Assembly: GCA_022376925.1 (NCBI GenBank)
Contig: JAIOJX010000026.1
Coordinates: forward strand, 204,630,900 to 204,694,899
Direction of reading: 5' to 3'
Origin: Tragulus kanchil
Lineage: Eukaryota > Chordata > Mammalia > Artiodactyla > Tragulidae
DNA length: 64,000 nt
In this document: positions 11,801 through 23,622 of the stretch, one piece after another
Position numbering within the stretch: position 1 is the first letter of the stretch
Layout: each line of letters opens with the position of its first letter
Notes under the pieces: generated by a model
Seen by the model: only the letters and a program-made list of their open reading frames with translations
Databases searched by the model: none
What the model was told of the DNA's origin: nothing
Translations under genes and position numbers: made by a program

Positions 11801-11892
11801 TAATAACTAAAAAACAAGGAAAAAAGACTAACTTAAAAACTGTTGGCAGTACACATGATGAAGAAAGTGTTAGACTTAAAAATATAAAAACT

Positions 11893-11990
11893 AGCACTTC
11901 CCTAGTAGTCCATTGGTTAAGACTCTGAGCTTCCAATGCAGGGCACATGGGATTGATTTCTGGTCTGGAAAGTTAAAAAAAAAAAAAAAA
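11893..11990 (+). mobile_element. Short tRNA-type SINE with A tail
   Basis: 'cacttccctagtagtccatt', 'ggttaagactctgagcttcc', 'aatgcagggcacatggg' and 'ctggtctggaaagtt' are followed by an A run of about 15. It looks like the head of a ruminant tRNA SINE without the BovB tail. Confidence 0.75.
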
Positions 11991-12171
11991 GTAAAGCCTT
12001 TTACAAAACAGTAATATAGAGACAAACATCCCACTAAACAAATAAATATGCAATTTTATGGAGATGTGACTAATAAATGCATTAAAATTTTAAATAAGTA
12101 AATAATAAAAAAATACTAATAAAAATGTGATATAGTTTCAGATCACAAAATGGCATGTTTTATAAGAACCA

Positions 12172-12265
12172 ATGTGTGTGTGTGTGTGTGTGTGTGCGTG
12201 CATGTGTTCTTTTGCTTCAGTCATGTCCAACTATTTGCAACTTTATCAGTAATATCTATTATTAA
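12172..12265 (-). repeat. (TG)n microsatellite joined to a Bov-tA fragment
   Basis: A (TG)n run at about 12172-12196 is followed by 'ttgcttcagtcatgtccaac' and 'tatttgcaac', the reverse-oriented end of a Bov-tA SINE. (TG)n tracts next to this SINE end are common in ruminant genomes. Confidence 0.7.
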
Positions 12266-12711
12266 TTAGACTGTGGAAATTGAGCACCCTCATGAGAGTG
12301 GAGCATGCTCACATTTATCTAGGGGAAATATAGCTTAGTATCTTCTTTCTGAGAGGCATTAAGATATTTATGTAAAATTTCAAATTATTTACATTATTTG
12401 ATTCTGCAATTCTATTTCTGGGAAGTAATCCTAAGAATAGAATCAGGCAAGGAGGAAAAACATGATAAAGACATTCATTGTGTATCTCTTAATTATTAAC
12501 TAGTAAAAAACTTACATCAGTGGGGGAAAAATCAAATAAATATGGTCCGCCTATTCAATACAATGACAAAGCCAATAAAAAGAACTAAGAAGTTCTATAT
12601 CAGTTGACATGAAAAGACAATCACAATATATTTTTGACTAAAATCAAAAGAAAACCCAAAAAAGTGTGACTCAGATTATAAAACAACATATGCAATATGT
12701 CCCTTATACAT

Positions 12712-15077
12712 ATATATATATGTGTATATATTTCTATACGCTTCTATAAGATCTAACTTTATGTATAATGGACAGTGTGTATGTTGAGGAGATTTAATTT
12801 CTAATTTATCCTTGTAATTTTAAAGCTTGGTAGTAAATAAATACATTAAAATTGATACTACCACACACTCATCTATTCTTATTTGTACATTGAAGTTAGG
12901 TTTATGCATTTATTTCTTTTAGGAGATCATCTTTACAGTATGTATCCCTTGTGTATTATTATTATTATTATTATTTTTAAGATTTATTATTTATTTATTT
13001 TGGGCGGGGGTCGGGTTGGGGAGGGAGGGAAGTGGGCGGGCCACTTCTATTGGTCTTTCATTTCTCTATTTTCATCCAGCTTTGTTCTTTGGCTCCTGTG
13101 GGCCTCCCATCGCGGTGGCCTCTGTTGTTGCAAAGCACCGGTTCTGGGCGCATGCGCTCCAGAGCTCCGGCTCGGTAATTGGACACATCAGTCCAGCCGC
13201 TCCGCGGCACGTGGGATCTTCCCAGGCCAGGGATTGAACCGGCGCCCCTTGCACTGCAAGGCGGTGTCCTTACCCATTGGGCCACCAGGGGACGCCCTCC
13301 CTTGTGTATTATTTTCTCAACATTGAAACTAAGTAGTAGCTGCGTTGGAAGAGTTTAGAGACCCATACTTTAAAGTGATTTAAACATCTCAGGAATTATA
13401 TCTTAGTGTTGTTAAAGTGTTTAAAACATTTTCTTTTTTTGGGGGGGGGGTAGCAGTACTTTAATATCTCCCAATTCTTCCTCTCTAACATTAATCAGAA
13501 ACTGTATTCAAGAGCTGTGGACACTACCAAGAGGCATTCTCCTAACTTCTATTTGTGTTTCATTTCTGCTCTTTATGTCATTTCTTAAAAAGTGGTAACT
13601 GTAATAGTAGATGAGCTGAGTATAAGATTTGGGGGGATCTCATCTTCAACTATATGGCTTCCCTAATCATTGCACAGGGGCTTGAATCAGAAAGTGCTGA
13701 GGACAAATCCTGGCCTTGTGACCTTGGACAACTTCTACAACCCCTTTCAACTTCAGACTTTTCATCCCTAATATGGGAGTAATGTTACCTCCACATAAAA
13801 CTATATGAGTAGAGAAAGTAAAGTCCTTTTCCAGCATTAGTGGGAATGCCCCATAAGGGAATGCTACTTTGGAAAAGAAAAATATTTTTTATTTTTAAAA
13901 AAATTAAAAACAAAAAGAAAACGAAAAAGGGGGTTTGCCCCTCAAATGAAAGCATAAAACAAACATATTTGGACAAATTTGATCTTAGTTAAATATATAT
14001 GTATAATTTCTATAGCTTATAATCTAACTTTGTATAAGACATTTATGTTGAGGAGTTTATTTCTAATTTATCCTTGTAATTTTAAAGCTTGGTAGTAAAT
14101 AAATACATTAAAATTGATACTACCACACACTCATCTATTCTTATTTGTACATTGAAGTTAGGTTTATGCATTTATTTCTTTTAGGAGATCATCTTTACAG
14201 TATGTATCCCTTGTGTATTATTATTATTATTATTATTTTTAAGATTTATTATTTATTTATTTTGGGCGGGGGTCGGGTTGGGGAGGGAGGGAAGTGGGCG
14301 GGCCACTTCTATTGGTCTTTCATTTCTCTATTTTCATCCAGCTTTGTTCTTTGGCTCCTGTGGGCCTCCCATCGCGGTGGCCTCTGTTGTTGCAAAGCAC
14401 CGGTTCTGGGCGCATGCGCTCCAGAGCTCCGGCTCGGTAATTGGACACATCAGTCCAGCCGCTCCGCGGCACGTGGGATCTTCCCAGGCCAGGGATTGAA
14501 CCGGCGCCCCTTGCACTGCAAGGCGGTGTCCTTACCCATTGGGCCACCAGGGGACGCCCTCCCTTGTGTATTATTTTCTCAACATTGAAACTAAGTAGTA
14601 GCTGCGTTGGAAGAGTTTAGAGACCCATACTTTAAAGTGATTTAAACATCTCAGGAATTATATCTTAGTGTTGTTAAAGTGTTTAAAACATTTTCTTTTT
14701 TTGGGGGGGGGGTAGCAGTACTTTAATATCTCCCAATTCTTCCTCTCTAACATTAATCAGAAACTGTATTCAAGAGCTGTGGACACTACCAAGAGGCATT
14801 CTCCTAACTTCTATTTGTGTTTCATTTCTGCTCTTTATGTCATTTCTTAAAAAGTGGTAACTGTAATAGTAGATGAGCTGAGTATAAGATTTGGGGGGAT
14901 CTCATCTTCAACTATATGGCTTCCCTAATCATTGCACAGGGGCTTGAATCAGAAAGTGCTGAGGACAAATCCTGGCCTTGTGACCTTGGACAACTTCTAC
15001 AACCCCTTTCAACTTCAGACTTTTCATCCCTAATATGGGAGTAATGTTACCTCCACATAAAACTATATGAGTAGAGA
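12712..15077. repeat. Direct ~1.1 kb duplication with noisy seam, join 4
   Basis: Copy A is about 12712-13816 and copy B about 14003-15077 (offset 1262 in the clean part). The first 50-60 bases of B are a corrupted version of A ('tttctatagcttat' against 'tttctatacgcttctataag'), then identity becomes near perfect. The roughly 185-base seam at 13817-14002 is A-rich, low in complexity and unmatched elsewhere in the window. This is the longest seam here and could be a raw noisy-read bridge. Confidence 0.88.
12974..13297 (-). mobile_element. Young CpG-rich tRNA-derived SINE (second copy 14236-14559)
   Basis: Full-length element in reverse orientation. It has an A/T-rich tail with 'ttatttattttgggcggggg', then 'gggcgggccacttctattgg', 'gggcctcccatcgcggtgg', 'gcgcatgcgctccagagctc', 'ggacacatcagtccagccgc', 'cccaggccagggattgaacc' and 'gccaccagggg'. 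Many intact CpGs suggest recent insertion. The second copy comes from join 4. Confidence 0.9.
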
Positions 15078-15390
15078 TAAGGTAGAAAAAGGACTTAACT
15101 TATAGTTAGAACTGAGTTAATAAATAATAACCAGTAACAGTATGGTAAAGTACTGTATAGAATGGGTTGATGATACATAATCATTAACAAAAATAAAACA
15201 AGTGCAGAATCTTTTCTTCCAACTTCTAAAGAATGATTAAAATGCCGGTGTTGACATTTAGGGTGGGTAAGGAAGCAAGTGAGAGGTAAGCACTGACTTG
15301 TAGCTCGGTTTCTAGAGCTAGTGAGCCTGACAAGAGGGCATCATGATCAAGATATCCAAATAGGAGGGATTTCAGGTTTTGGTACACAGT

Positions 15391-15613
15391 CTGTGCTATG
15401 CTATGCTTAAGCACTCAGTCATATCTGACTTTTTGCAACCCCATGGCCTACAGCCCACCAGGTTCCTCTGTCCGTGGGGATTCTCTAGGCAAGAATCCTG
15501 GAGTGGGCTGTTATGCCCTGCTGCAGGGGATCTTCCCAACTGAGGGATGGAACCCAGGCAGGTCTCCCTCATTGCAGGCAGATTCTTTACTGGCTGAACC
15601 ACCAGGGAAACCT
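15391..15613 (-). mobile_element. Bov-tA SINE, nearly full length
   Basis: Reverse orientation: 'agcactcagtcatatctgac', 'caaccccatggcctacagcc', 'caccaggttcctctgtcc', 'caagaatcctggagtgggct', 'caggggatcttcccaac' and the terminal tRNA part 'ctgaaccaccagggaaacc'. Confidence 0.92.
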
Positions 15614-16145
15614 TCCTGAAATTCTAAAAGCAAGAACATTGTTTTTTTTTTTTTAATTAATTTATTATTCTTTAAATTTAATTTTAATTAAAAAAAAATT
15701 TAAAGTAAAATCATTTAGTGTTGATGGCAAATGCTTCACATACTTCACTAGTACATTCAGAATATTTAATAGATGTGCCTTTTAGAATTAAAAACAATTC
15801 TGATTTCCAGAAATCTCAAGGGTTTCACGTTAAAGATGGTGGCTTGTAAATTACAAATCCTAGGCCACAACGGAGGATGGAGGCACTAGCCTTAAAGAAA
15901 AGGATTTTGTGGAGACAGCTTTAGCACAGGGACAGACACAAAGTCTACTCAGTCTGTCCAGGATTGTCCCCAGACTCTCCCCAATTTTATACCCTTCTAG
16001 GCCTCAGTAGTCTCAGCTGTGAAATGGGGATAATAAAACTAGCTTCAAGAGAGTGTTATTATGGTGACTATTGAGGTTAACATTTCTAAGGCATGCGATA
16101 TAGTACCTAACACAGCCAAGTGTTTATATTTTTAAACATAGTATA
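15614..16145. other. Non-coding intergenic sequence
   Basis: AT-rich stretch including a T run and A/T low-complexity block at 15635-15710. No gene is supported. Confidence 0.55.
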
Positions 16146-18289
16146 TTTTGAGAGCTGTACTAGAGAGAATGACAGAGTGCCGGGTATTAACATTAAGGTG
16201 CAAGAAGGAAGAAGGACCCTGTGCCAGTGTGGACAGCACTGGAGAGAGGTAGGATTGGTATACGCTGATGACCTTGAGGACTTTTGGGAGGCTGGAGGGT
16301 GAATGCTCCACCACCATGAGGAACACAGAGGACTCCCCCTAATTGCTCTGCTACTAGAAAGCAGAGTCCTCAGGTGACAACCAGGCTCCTAAAAGGTGCA
16401 GAGAACCTACACAGAAGGGAACAGCTTTGTAAAGTGTTTTCTCAACATTCATTCATTTTAATGTTGTCTTTTAATCTTAATTTAGTTATGCTGAAATGCC
16501 ATTCTGGGAATCAGTGCTGAACTACAGCAAACTTCTCACTGGTCAGAGGAAACAATGAGAAAAATGAGAACAATGTGGCACATGTGTCATAATGGAAAGT
16601 TTATTCAATTTGTAAGACTTGTTTATTCTTAGATTACGTTCTTCCTGATTTTCGGTATTGTCAACTACAAATTGGCACCTCCAGTGACTGAACGAAAAGA
16701 GCATTTGCCATGTGCCACCACAGAGACTGAATCCTATACTGTGGCAGTTGTTGACTCTCAACACTCCTGAGGGAGCTCAGGGTAGAAAGGCACTCTGCGC
16801 TCCAGAGGATCTGGTAGGACAGGTCTTTAGACAGGTAGATGTTTTTAGGAATAGATTTTATGATAGCAAACCTTGCATCTCTTCCTACCTAGAAAAACAC
16901 TAAAATTCCCTCATGGTGAATCAGATCCTCTTGACTAATCAGAAACCCCTCCTTCGTCAAAACCTTATATAATGATTTTCCTCCAGCTGCCTCTTTGGAG
17001 CAGTCTCTCAGAGCTATCTGAAGTGCTGCCTCGCAAACCTAATTGTGCCCCAAATAAAACTTGATCCACAACTCTCAAATCTTCTTCAGTTGACAGTATT
17101 AAAACACTTATAAAATTTTGGGAAAGTACATGAAAACTGTTCCCAAGTTATCATTGCTGTTTATCTTTATTTGTTAAATTCAAATTAGGCAATTATCTAC
17201 TGGTTTCTCCAATTTTAAATTTTGAGAGCTGTACTAGAGAGAATGACAGAGTGCCGGGTATTAACATTAAGGTGCAAGAAGGAAGAAGGACCCTGTGCCA
17301 GTGTGGACAGCACTGGAGAGAGGTAGGATTGGTATACGCTGATGACCTTGAGGACTTTTGGGAGGCTGGAGGGTGAATGCTCCACCACCATGAGGAACAC
17401 AGAGGACTCCCCCTAATTGCTCTGCTACTAGAAAGCAGAGTCCTCAGGTGACAACCAGGCTCCTAAAAGGTGCAGAGAACCTACACAGAAGGGAACAGCT
17501 TTGTAAAGTGTTTTCTCAACATTCATTCATTTTAATGTTGTCTTTTAATCTTAATTTAGTTATGCTGAAATGCCATTCTGGGAATCAGTGCTGAACTACA
17601 GCAAACTTCTCACTGGTCAGAGGAAACAATGAGAAAAATGAGAACAATGTGGCACATGTGTCATAATGGAAAGTTTATTCAATTTGTAAGACTTGTTTAT
17701 TCTTAGATTACGTTCTTCCTGATTTTCGGTATTGTCAACTACAAATTGGCACCTCCAGTGACTGAACGAAAAGAGCATTTGCCATGTGCCACCACAGAGA
17801 CTGAATCCTATACTGTGGCAGTTGTTGACTCTCAACACTCCTGAGGGAGCTCAGGGTAGAAAGGCACTCTGCGCTCCAGAGGATCTGGTAGGACAGGTCT
17901 TTAGACAGGTAGATGTTTTTAGGAATAGATTTTATGATAGCAAACCTTGCATCTCTTCCTACCTAGAAAAACACTAAAATTCCCTCATGGTGAATCAGAT
18001 CCTCTTGACTAATCAGAAACCCCTCCTTCGTCAAAACCTTATATAATGATTTTCCTCCAGCTGCCTCTTTGGAGCAGTCTCTCAGAGCTATCTGAAGTGC
18101 TGCCTCGCAAACCTAATTGTGCCCCAAATAAAACTTGATCCACAACTCTCAAATCTTCTTCAGTTGACAGTATTAAAACACTTATAAAATTTTGGGAAAG
18201 TACATGAAAACTGTTCCCAAGTTATCATTGCTGTTTATCTTTATTTGTTAAATTCAAATTAGGCAATTATCTACTGGTTTCTCCAATTT
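16146..18289. repeat. Direct ~1.07 kb duplication, join 5
   Basis: Copy A is 16146-17215 and copy B is 17220-18289 (offset 1074), separated by about four bases. I see no base difference in the parts compared. B continues at its right end into 'catcaatttttaaatttctg'; A stops at 'tctccaatttt' and jumps back to 'ttttgagagctg'. Confidence 0.93.
16768..17095 (+). mobile_element. Probable solo LTR of an old endogenous retrovirus (second copy 17842-18169)
   Basis: Begins 'tgagggagctcaggg', with a TATA-like 'cttatataatg' near 16965. It then has a repeat-region-like 'gcagtctctcagagctatct', AATAAA at 17053-17058, and 'cacaactctcaaatcttctt' before a terminal 'tgaca'. This order of promoter, polyadenylation signal and short end is LTR-like. 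No retroviral coding sequence flanks it, so it would be a solo LTR. The second copy belongs to join 5. Family not assigned. Confidence 0.5.
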
Positions 18290-19915
18290 TCATCAATTTT
18301 TAAATTTCTGAAACCCAAATTTCTAGGAACCAGTTTTCTGACCCACTAGTATTTTTAATAGCAATGGTGGTATTTTCAGCAGGTAAAGCCTTTTATTATG
18401 CCCCTCGGACAAACCAGGGCAACACCTGATCAATTCCAAATATTGCAGTCAGTGAAGTTACAAATAAGTGGTAATAAACTTGACATGCCCCAAAGGAAGG
18501 AGAAGACCAAGAAATCAGCTCCACAGAAAAAGCGACGTGAAGATGCCTACCAAGAAAAGGGAAGAACTGCCCTGCATTTTTTCATTTTTTTTTTTCCGCT
18601 ACAGTTTTGAAGTGTATTAGAGGAATTTGGGTTATTTTACACTTTCCTGTTTGGGGTATCTCTAAAGAGGAACTTGTCGCCTGTTGAGATGGATGTAAAC
18701 TGGAAACTCTTCCTAAGACTTCTAGAATTCTTGCAACTACTTGACTCTGTTGTATTCATAAGACCATCTCAAGTAAAGGCACTGCATCAGATAAAGATCA
18801 AGACTAGGCAGCAGTCACATTTCTCAGGGGGGTGATAATACTAACACTGAGGCAGGATACGGAGGCAAACTTTGGTTGTCTTGCATCATCTAAAGTTTTT
18901 AGTCTCATGTCTACATTGGACCTTTGTTTACAGACTTTGAACTTCTCTGAGGCATTCCTCAAATTAAAGTCTATTAGACAAATTCCCCAATGGCTAAGAG
19001 TGTGAGATAGTCCTCAATTATGATGAAAGTGGAAGAAAGATGCGCTAATGGTGCTCTGTGGTCTTTCCAGTGCCCAAACATAGAAGCTTGTTAAATGAGA
19101 AGGGGAGAAAATGTTTTGTCTCTTTAGATAGAGGTGAGAGGTAACCAAACACAGAGCAGGGTCAAAGTGTTAAACTGTAAATAAACAACCCTTGTCATTC
19201 GCCACTTCAATCAATATATCTAATTAACAGTCTAAGCAGTTCTTCAAGTTAGTGCATAACTGAATCAGTTCTTATCTTGATTAGCCATACAATCCATTTG
19301 TATTTAACCAGTATTTCTTAGAAATGCGTGTAACTGCTTAGGGAATACTTTGGGGGTGAGAAACACTACTAAATTATGGTTTCTCTCATCACAGCCCCAG
19401 TGTATTCTAACATATCTTCCTTCTTTATTTCTTCATTAGATTTCAGAGCTATCTAGTCACTCTGTTAAAAATTTCCATTTCTATCTACATTAGTTTAAAA
19501 TCATGATCTGTATCAAGTTGAGTATCTGTGTCCTCACTGAGCCCAGACTAGTTGAGCCTAAGCTTAAAACTCTTGATTTTAGAGAAATGCATGTCTGATC
19601 ATTTATTCCTTATCCCACCCTCCTTTTCTGCCTGTATCACAGAGAGGGGAGCAAGTAGAAGAAAAGGAGCAAAATCATTTTTTTCCCAACTTGGTTCCTT
19701 GTAACCTTTGCTTAGGGTCATGACCTCTGTGTAGTAAGCCTTCTAACACTATCCCTCTTCTGGAGGGCACATCCAGGGGATGCAGGCATCTCTGCAGGAG
19801 GCATTCCTACTCTAAGTCCCTAGTCCTTCTGATCAGAGCTCTTTTGGCCTTTCCCAGCATCTTCCTCAAGTCCTGTGGGAGGTGTCATAGATGCTTGATG
19901 CACCCTAAAGTGGGA
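18290..19915. other. Non-coding intergenic sequence
   Basis: The open frame at 18398-18610 is lysine-rich ('KEKTKKSAPQKKRR' in the middle) and might be a scrap of a processed pseudogene, but I recognise no parent. The rest, to 19915, shows no gene or clear element. Confidence 0.45.
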
Positions 19916-20089
19916 CGCCCAAGGAAGGGCCAAACCAGACTGGCTTCCACCTGGTCTCCATCCTTAATGAAACTCATGTATTTTTGACACCTGTACCTGT
20001 GACAGTAAGGACCTTCTCTCCCTGCTGACCTATTTATCCTTCCAGCCATCTCTCTCCATTTGTACTTTCCTCTGCTTAGTATGGGTTTC

Positions 20090-20187
20090 ACAGGTGGTGC
20101 TAGTGGTAAAGAACTCACGTGCCAATGCAGGAGACATAAGAGATGCAGGTCGAATCCCTGGGTTGGGAAGATCCCTTGGAGGAGAAC
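20090..20187 (+). mobile_element. Bov-tA SINE head fragment (second copy 21205-21302)
   Basis: 'ggtggtgctagtggtaaaga', 'cgtgccaatgcaggagac', 'gcaggtcgaatccctgggtt' and 'gggaagatcccttggagga'. The BovB-derived tail is missing. Confidence 0.85.
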
Positions 20188-20614
20188 TGAACTTGCATTT
20201 GGGCACCTGCCACCATCAGGACATTGGTCATCAAGACCACAACACTACAAGGCATGAGAACAACTCTTGTCTCTTCATTATATTCTCTTTATTCTTGCTC
20301 CATCCTGGAGGGTGCTTGGAGCTCCAAGTAGAAAATGTGAATGGAAGGAAGAGGCCTCGGCCTGGATGGCATTGACTTGGGTAGGAAAGACAAGATTGCT
20401 TAACTGGATGTGATTTTAAAGCTTTACTATGAATTATAAAGATCTCATTGTGACTTTAAAATCTTGGAAATTGAATGGAAAGCAGTAAAATCTTTCCAGA
20501 ATGTTCCTAAAAGGTAGAGAAGAGAAAGTCAATAGAGCAGGTTTGCCTGCTCTAATAAGAGAAATTGTTGAGCTCTTTTATATTTGTGATGCACCAAGTT
20601 CATACTTGAGTTTG

Positions 20615-20712
20615 AGCAAGCTTTGGGAGATGGTGAAGGACAAGGAAGCCTGGCATGCTGCAGTCCATGGGGTTGCAAAGAGTCAGACACGACTGAGTGA
20701 ATGAACTGAATT
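20615..20712 (+). mobile_element. BovB LINE 3' end fragment (second copy 21730-21827)
   Basis: 'gggagatggtgaaggacaag', 'gaagcctggcatgctgcagt', 'ccatggggttgcaaagagtc' and 'agacacgactgagtgaatga' are the diagnostic BovB 3' terminus. The fragment is severely 5'-truncated, as is usual for this LINE. Confidence 0.88.
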
Positions 20713-22141
20713 GAAGTTCAGACTGTCCCAAATCCAGCAACATAGTCGACGAGCCAAGTTTCCTATCCAGACTATAAGAAAGGATGAAGCTAATGACTAG
20801 ATTCTGTTTCTTCATGTTTTTCCTGAATAATTTAGACTTCTTCTCATCATCCTATTATACATTTTAGGAAATTTCATTTATTTCTTAGAAAGTAAATAAT
20901 ATTTAAACAATCATTCAGTACTATTGAGTACATTCTTTAGTTTCCTTTTAAGTTTCATGAACAAAAATAAATTTATTGTTGATGAAGTGTTCTTCAAAAT
21001 GTAACTTGATTTTGGGGTCAATATGGGGGGCCCGCCCAAGGAAGGGCCAAACCAGACTGGCTTCCACCTGGTCTCCATCCTTAATGAAACTCATGTATTT
21101 GACACCTGTACCTGTGACAGTAAGGACCTTCTCTCCCTGCTGACCTATTTATCCTTCCAGCCATCTCTCTCCATTTGTACTTTCCTCTGCTTAGTATGGG
21201 TTTCACAGGTGGTGCTAGTGGTAAAGAACTCACGTGCCAATGCAGGAGACATAAGAGATGCAGGTCGAATCCCTGGGTTGGGAAGATCCCTTGGAGGAGA
21301 ACTGAACTTGCATTTGGGCACCTGCCACCATCAGGACATTGGTCATCAAGACCACAACACTACAAGGCATGAGAACAACTCTTGTCTCTTCATTATATTC
21401 TCTTTATTCTTGCTCCATCCTGGAGGGTGCTTGGAGCTCCAAGTAGAAAATGTGAATGGAAGGAAGAGGCCTCGGCCTGGATGGCATTGACTTGGGTAGG
21501 AAAGACAAGATTGCTTAACTGGATGTGATTTTAAAGCTTTACTATGAATTATAAAGATCTCATTGTGACTTTAAAATCTTGGAAATTGAATGGAAAGCAG
21601 TAAAATCTTTCCAGAATGTTCCTAAAAGGTAGAGAAGAGAAAGTCAATAGAGCAGGTTTGCCTGCTCTAATAAGAGAAATTGTTGAGCTCTTTTATATTT
21701 GTGATGCACCAAGTTCATACTTGAGTTTGAGCAAGCTTTGGGAGATGGTGAAGGACAAGGAAGCCTGGCATGCTGCAGTCCATGGGGTTGCAAAGAGTCA
21801 GACACGACTGAGTGAATGAACTGAATTGAAGTTCAGACTGTCCCAAATCCAGCAACATAGTCGACGAGCCAAGTTTCCTATCCAGACTATAAGAAAGGAT
21901 GAAGCTAATGACTAGATTCTGTTTCTTCATGTTTTTCCTGAATAATTTAGACTTCTTCTCATCATCCTATTATACATTTTAGGAAATTTCATTTATTTCT
22001 TAGAAAGTAAATAATATTTAAACAATCATTCAGTACTTTTGAGTACATTCTTAAGTTTCCCCTTTTTAAGTTTCATGAACAAAAATAAATTTATTGTTGA
22101 TGAAGTGTTCTTCAAAATGTAACTTGATTTTGGGGTCAATA

Positions 22142-23029
22142 TTCAGAGCTGACATTTCAAAACACTAAAAAACCAATATAGCAAGATGTGAGCAATGATT
22201 GGCCAGAAAGGATGCTGTTCTGAGAGGCAGATTAATCTACAGAGATGCCTTTCTTTGCTTACATTGACCCTTCATTGCTGGATCATGTCAAGACTTGAGA
22301 GGTGTGGGAGGCTCAGGTCAACAGTTATTACCAATCAGTATGTAAGCATGTCATCATTTTCACAATGGAATTGGTACGTACCATCTGAAGATTAGCCCTG
22401 TCAAGATGAATGAGCACAGAGTTTACTTACTTCTGAAATCCCAGTAAGATGTCCTAAAAAGTATTTCTTAAAGCTAAAAATGAGACAGAGTCAAACAGAT
22501 GGAAAACTCAGGGTACAGAAAATAAAACCCATATTAAGCAGAGGAAAAGTTTATCAGAAAGATAAGAGAAATATTCTTTCCAGTAGGGCATGGGGAAAAT
22601 TTTTAATCCCAGAAAAGGCAATTGAAGAATGACTACAAGAAAATAATAAAAATAATGCTAGACAAAGAATTACTCTGGGTTAAAAAAATCTAAACTTCAA
22701 ATGCAAATACCTACCAAATACAACAAGAAAAAAAACACAGGCTTTAAATAAAGACAAGTGCAAAGAGAAATTCTTGAAAGTTCCTAGGAACAGAGGCCAG
22801 CTTATTAAAACAGAATGAATATCATACTGAGACCAAGCTTCTCATCAGTACACTAGGTCCAAGAAGACAATGGAGTCATGTTTTTGAAGTTGTAAGATAA
22901 TTTATTTTGGGAAACATAACTCTTGTGAAAATTAAAACCATAATTGAAAGCCTATACAGTTTTGAAAACTAGTTTAGAATTAAGAAGCAATATATAAAGG
23001 ATAATTATATATAGTATAAATTTCTATAT
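22142..23029. other. Left part of TAAR7 block A, non-coding
   Basis: A-rich sequence without a supported gene. From about 22.7 kb it is recognisably related to 48.6-49.1 kb (landmark 'cactaggtccaagaag'), and the end is related in inverted orientation to 1-300. Confidence 0.5.
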
Positions 23030-23044
23030 GCCATAATATACAAT

Positions 23045-23252
23045 ATGGTGGCTCAGATGGTGAAGAATCCACCTATAACGCAGGAGACCTGGGTTCGTTT
23101 CCTGGGTCTGGAAGATACCCTAGAGATGCAAATGGTTGCCCACTCCTGTATGCTTTCCTAGAGAATTCCATGGACAGAGGAGTGTGGCAGACTATAGTCC
23201 ATGGGGTCACAAAGAGTCAGATACAACTGAGCAACTAACGTTTTCACTTTTC
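23045..23252 (+). mobile_element. Bov-tA SINE (second copy 24198-24405)
   Basis: 'ggtggctcagatggtgaaga', 'cgcaggagacctgggttcg', 'gttgcccactcctgtatgc', 'ccatggacagaggagtgtgg' and 'agtcagatacaactgagcaa' give the full tRNA head plus BovB tail. Confidence 0.92.
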
Positions 23253-23292
23253 ACAATATAACAAATGTTTTTATAATATTAAACTATAATTA

Positions 23293-23622
23293 GGGTTTCC
23301 CCTGGTGGTCCAGTGGATAAGGACACTGCCTTGCAGTGCAAGGGGTGCAGGTTCGATCCCTGGCCTGGGAAGATCCCACATGCCGCGGAGCGGCTGGACT
23401 GATGTGTCCAATTACCGAGCCGGAGCTCTGGGATGCATGCGCCCAGAGCCAGCGCTCTGCGACGATAGAGGCCACCGTGATGGGAGGCCCACAGGAGCCA
23501 AAGAACAAAGACGGATGAAAACGGAGAAATGAAAAGACCCATGAAAGTGGCCCGCCCGCTCCCCTCCCTCCCCAACCCGACCCCCGCCCAAAATAAATAA
23601 ATAAATCTTTTTTTAAAAAAAA
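23293..23622 (+). mobile_element. Young CpG-rich tRNA-derived SINE (second copy 24446-24775)
   Basis: 'gggtttcccctggtggtcca', 'aaggacactgccttgcagtg', B-box 'ggttcgatccctgg', 'ccgcggagcggctggactga', 'gatgcatgcgcccagagcc', 'gtggcccgcccgctcccctc' and a terminal (AAAT)n plus A run. CpGs are well kept, consistent with a recent insertion. It inserted immediately next to a Bov-tA. Confidence 0.92.

Larger units (their letters stand above)
19916..22141. repeat. Direct ~1.11 kb duplication, join 6
   Basis: Copy A is 19916-21023 and copy B about 21033-22141 (offset 1117, then 1115). B lacks two T residues in 'gtatttttgacacctg'. Near its end 'cagtacttttgagtac' and a longer C/T run replace 'cagtactattgagtac' and a shorter run. 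The seam is a run of G and C ('ggggggcc'). Homopolymer indels dominate the differences. Confidence 0.92.

Noticed and set aside
12958..12976. (ATT)n and other short microsatellites as functional repeats or a CRISPR-like array
   Set aside because: Simple sequence repeats next to a SINE tail; no spacer-repeat structure anywhere in the window.
18398..18610. Lysine-rich 70-codon frame as a chromatin-type processed pseudogene
   Set aside because: Basic composition alone is not enough; I could not match a parent gene or see a poly-A tail with target-site duplication.
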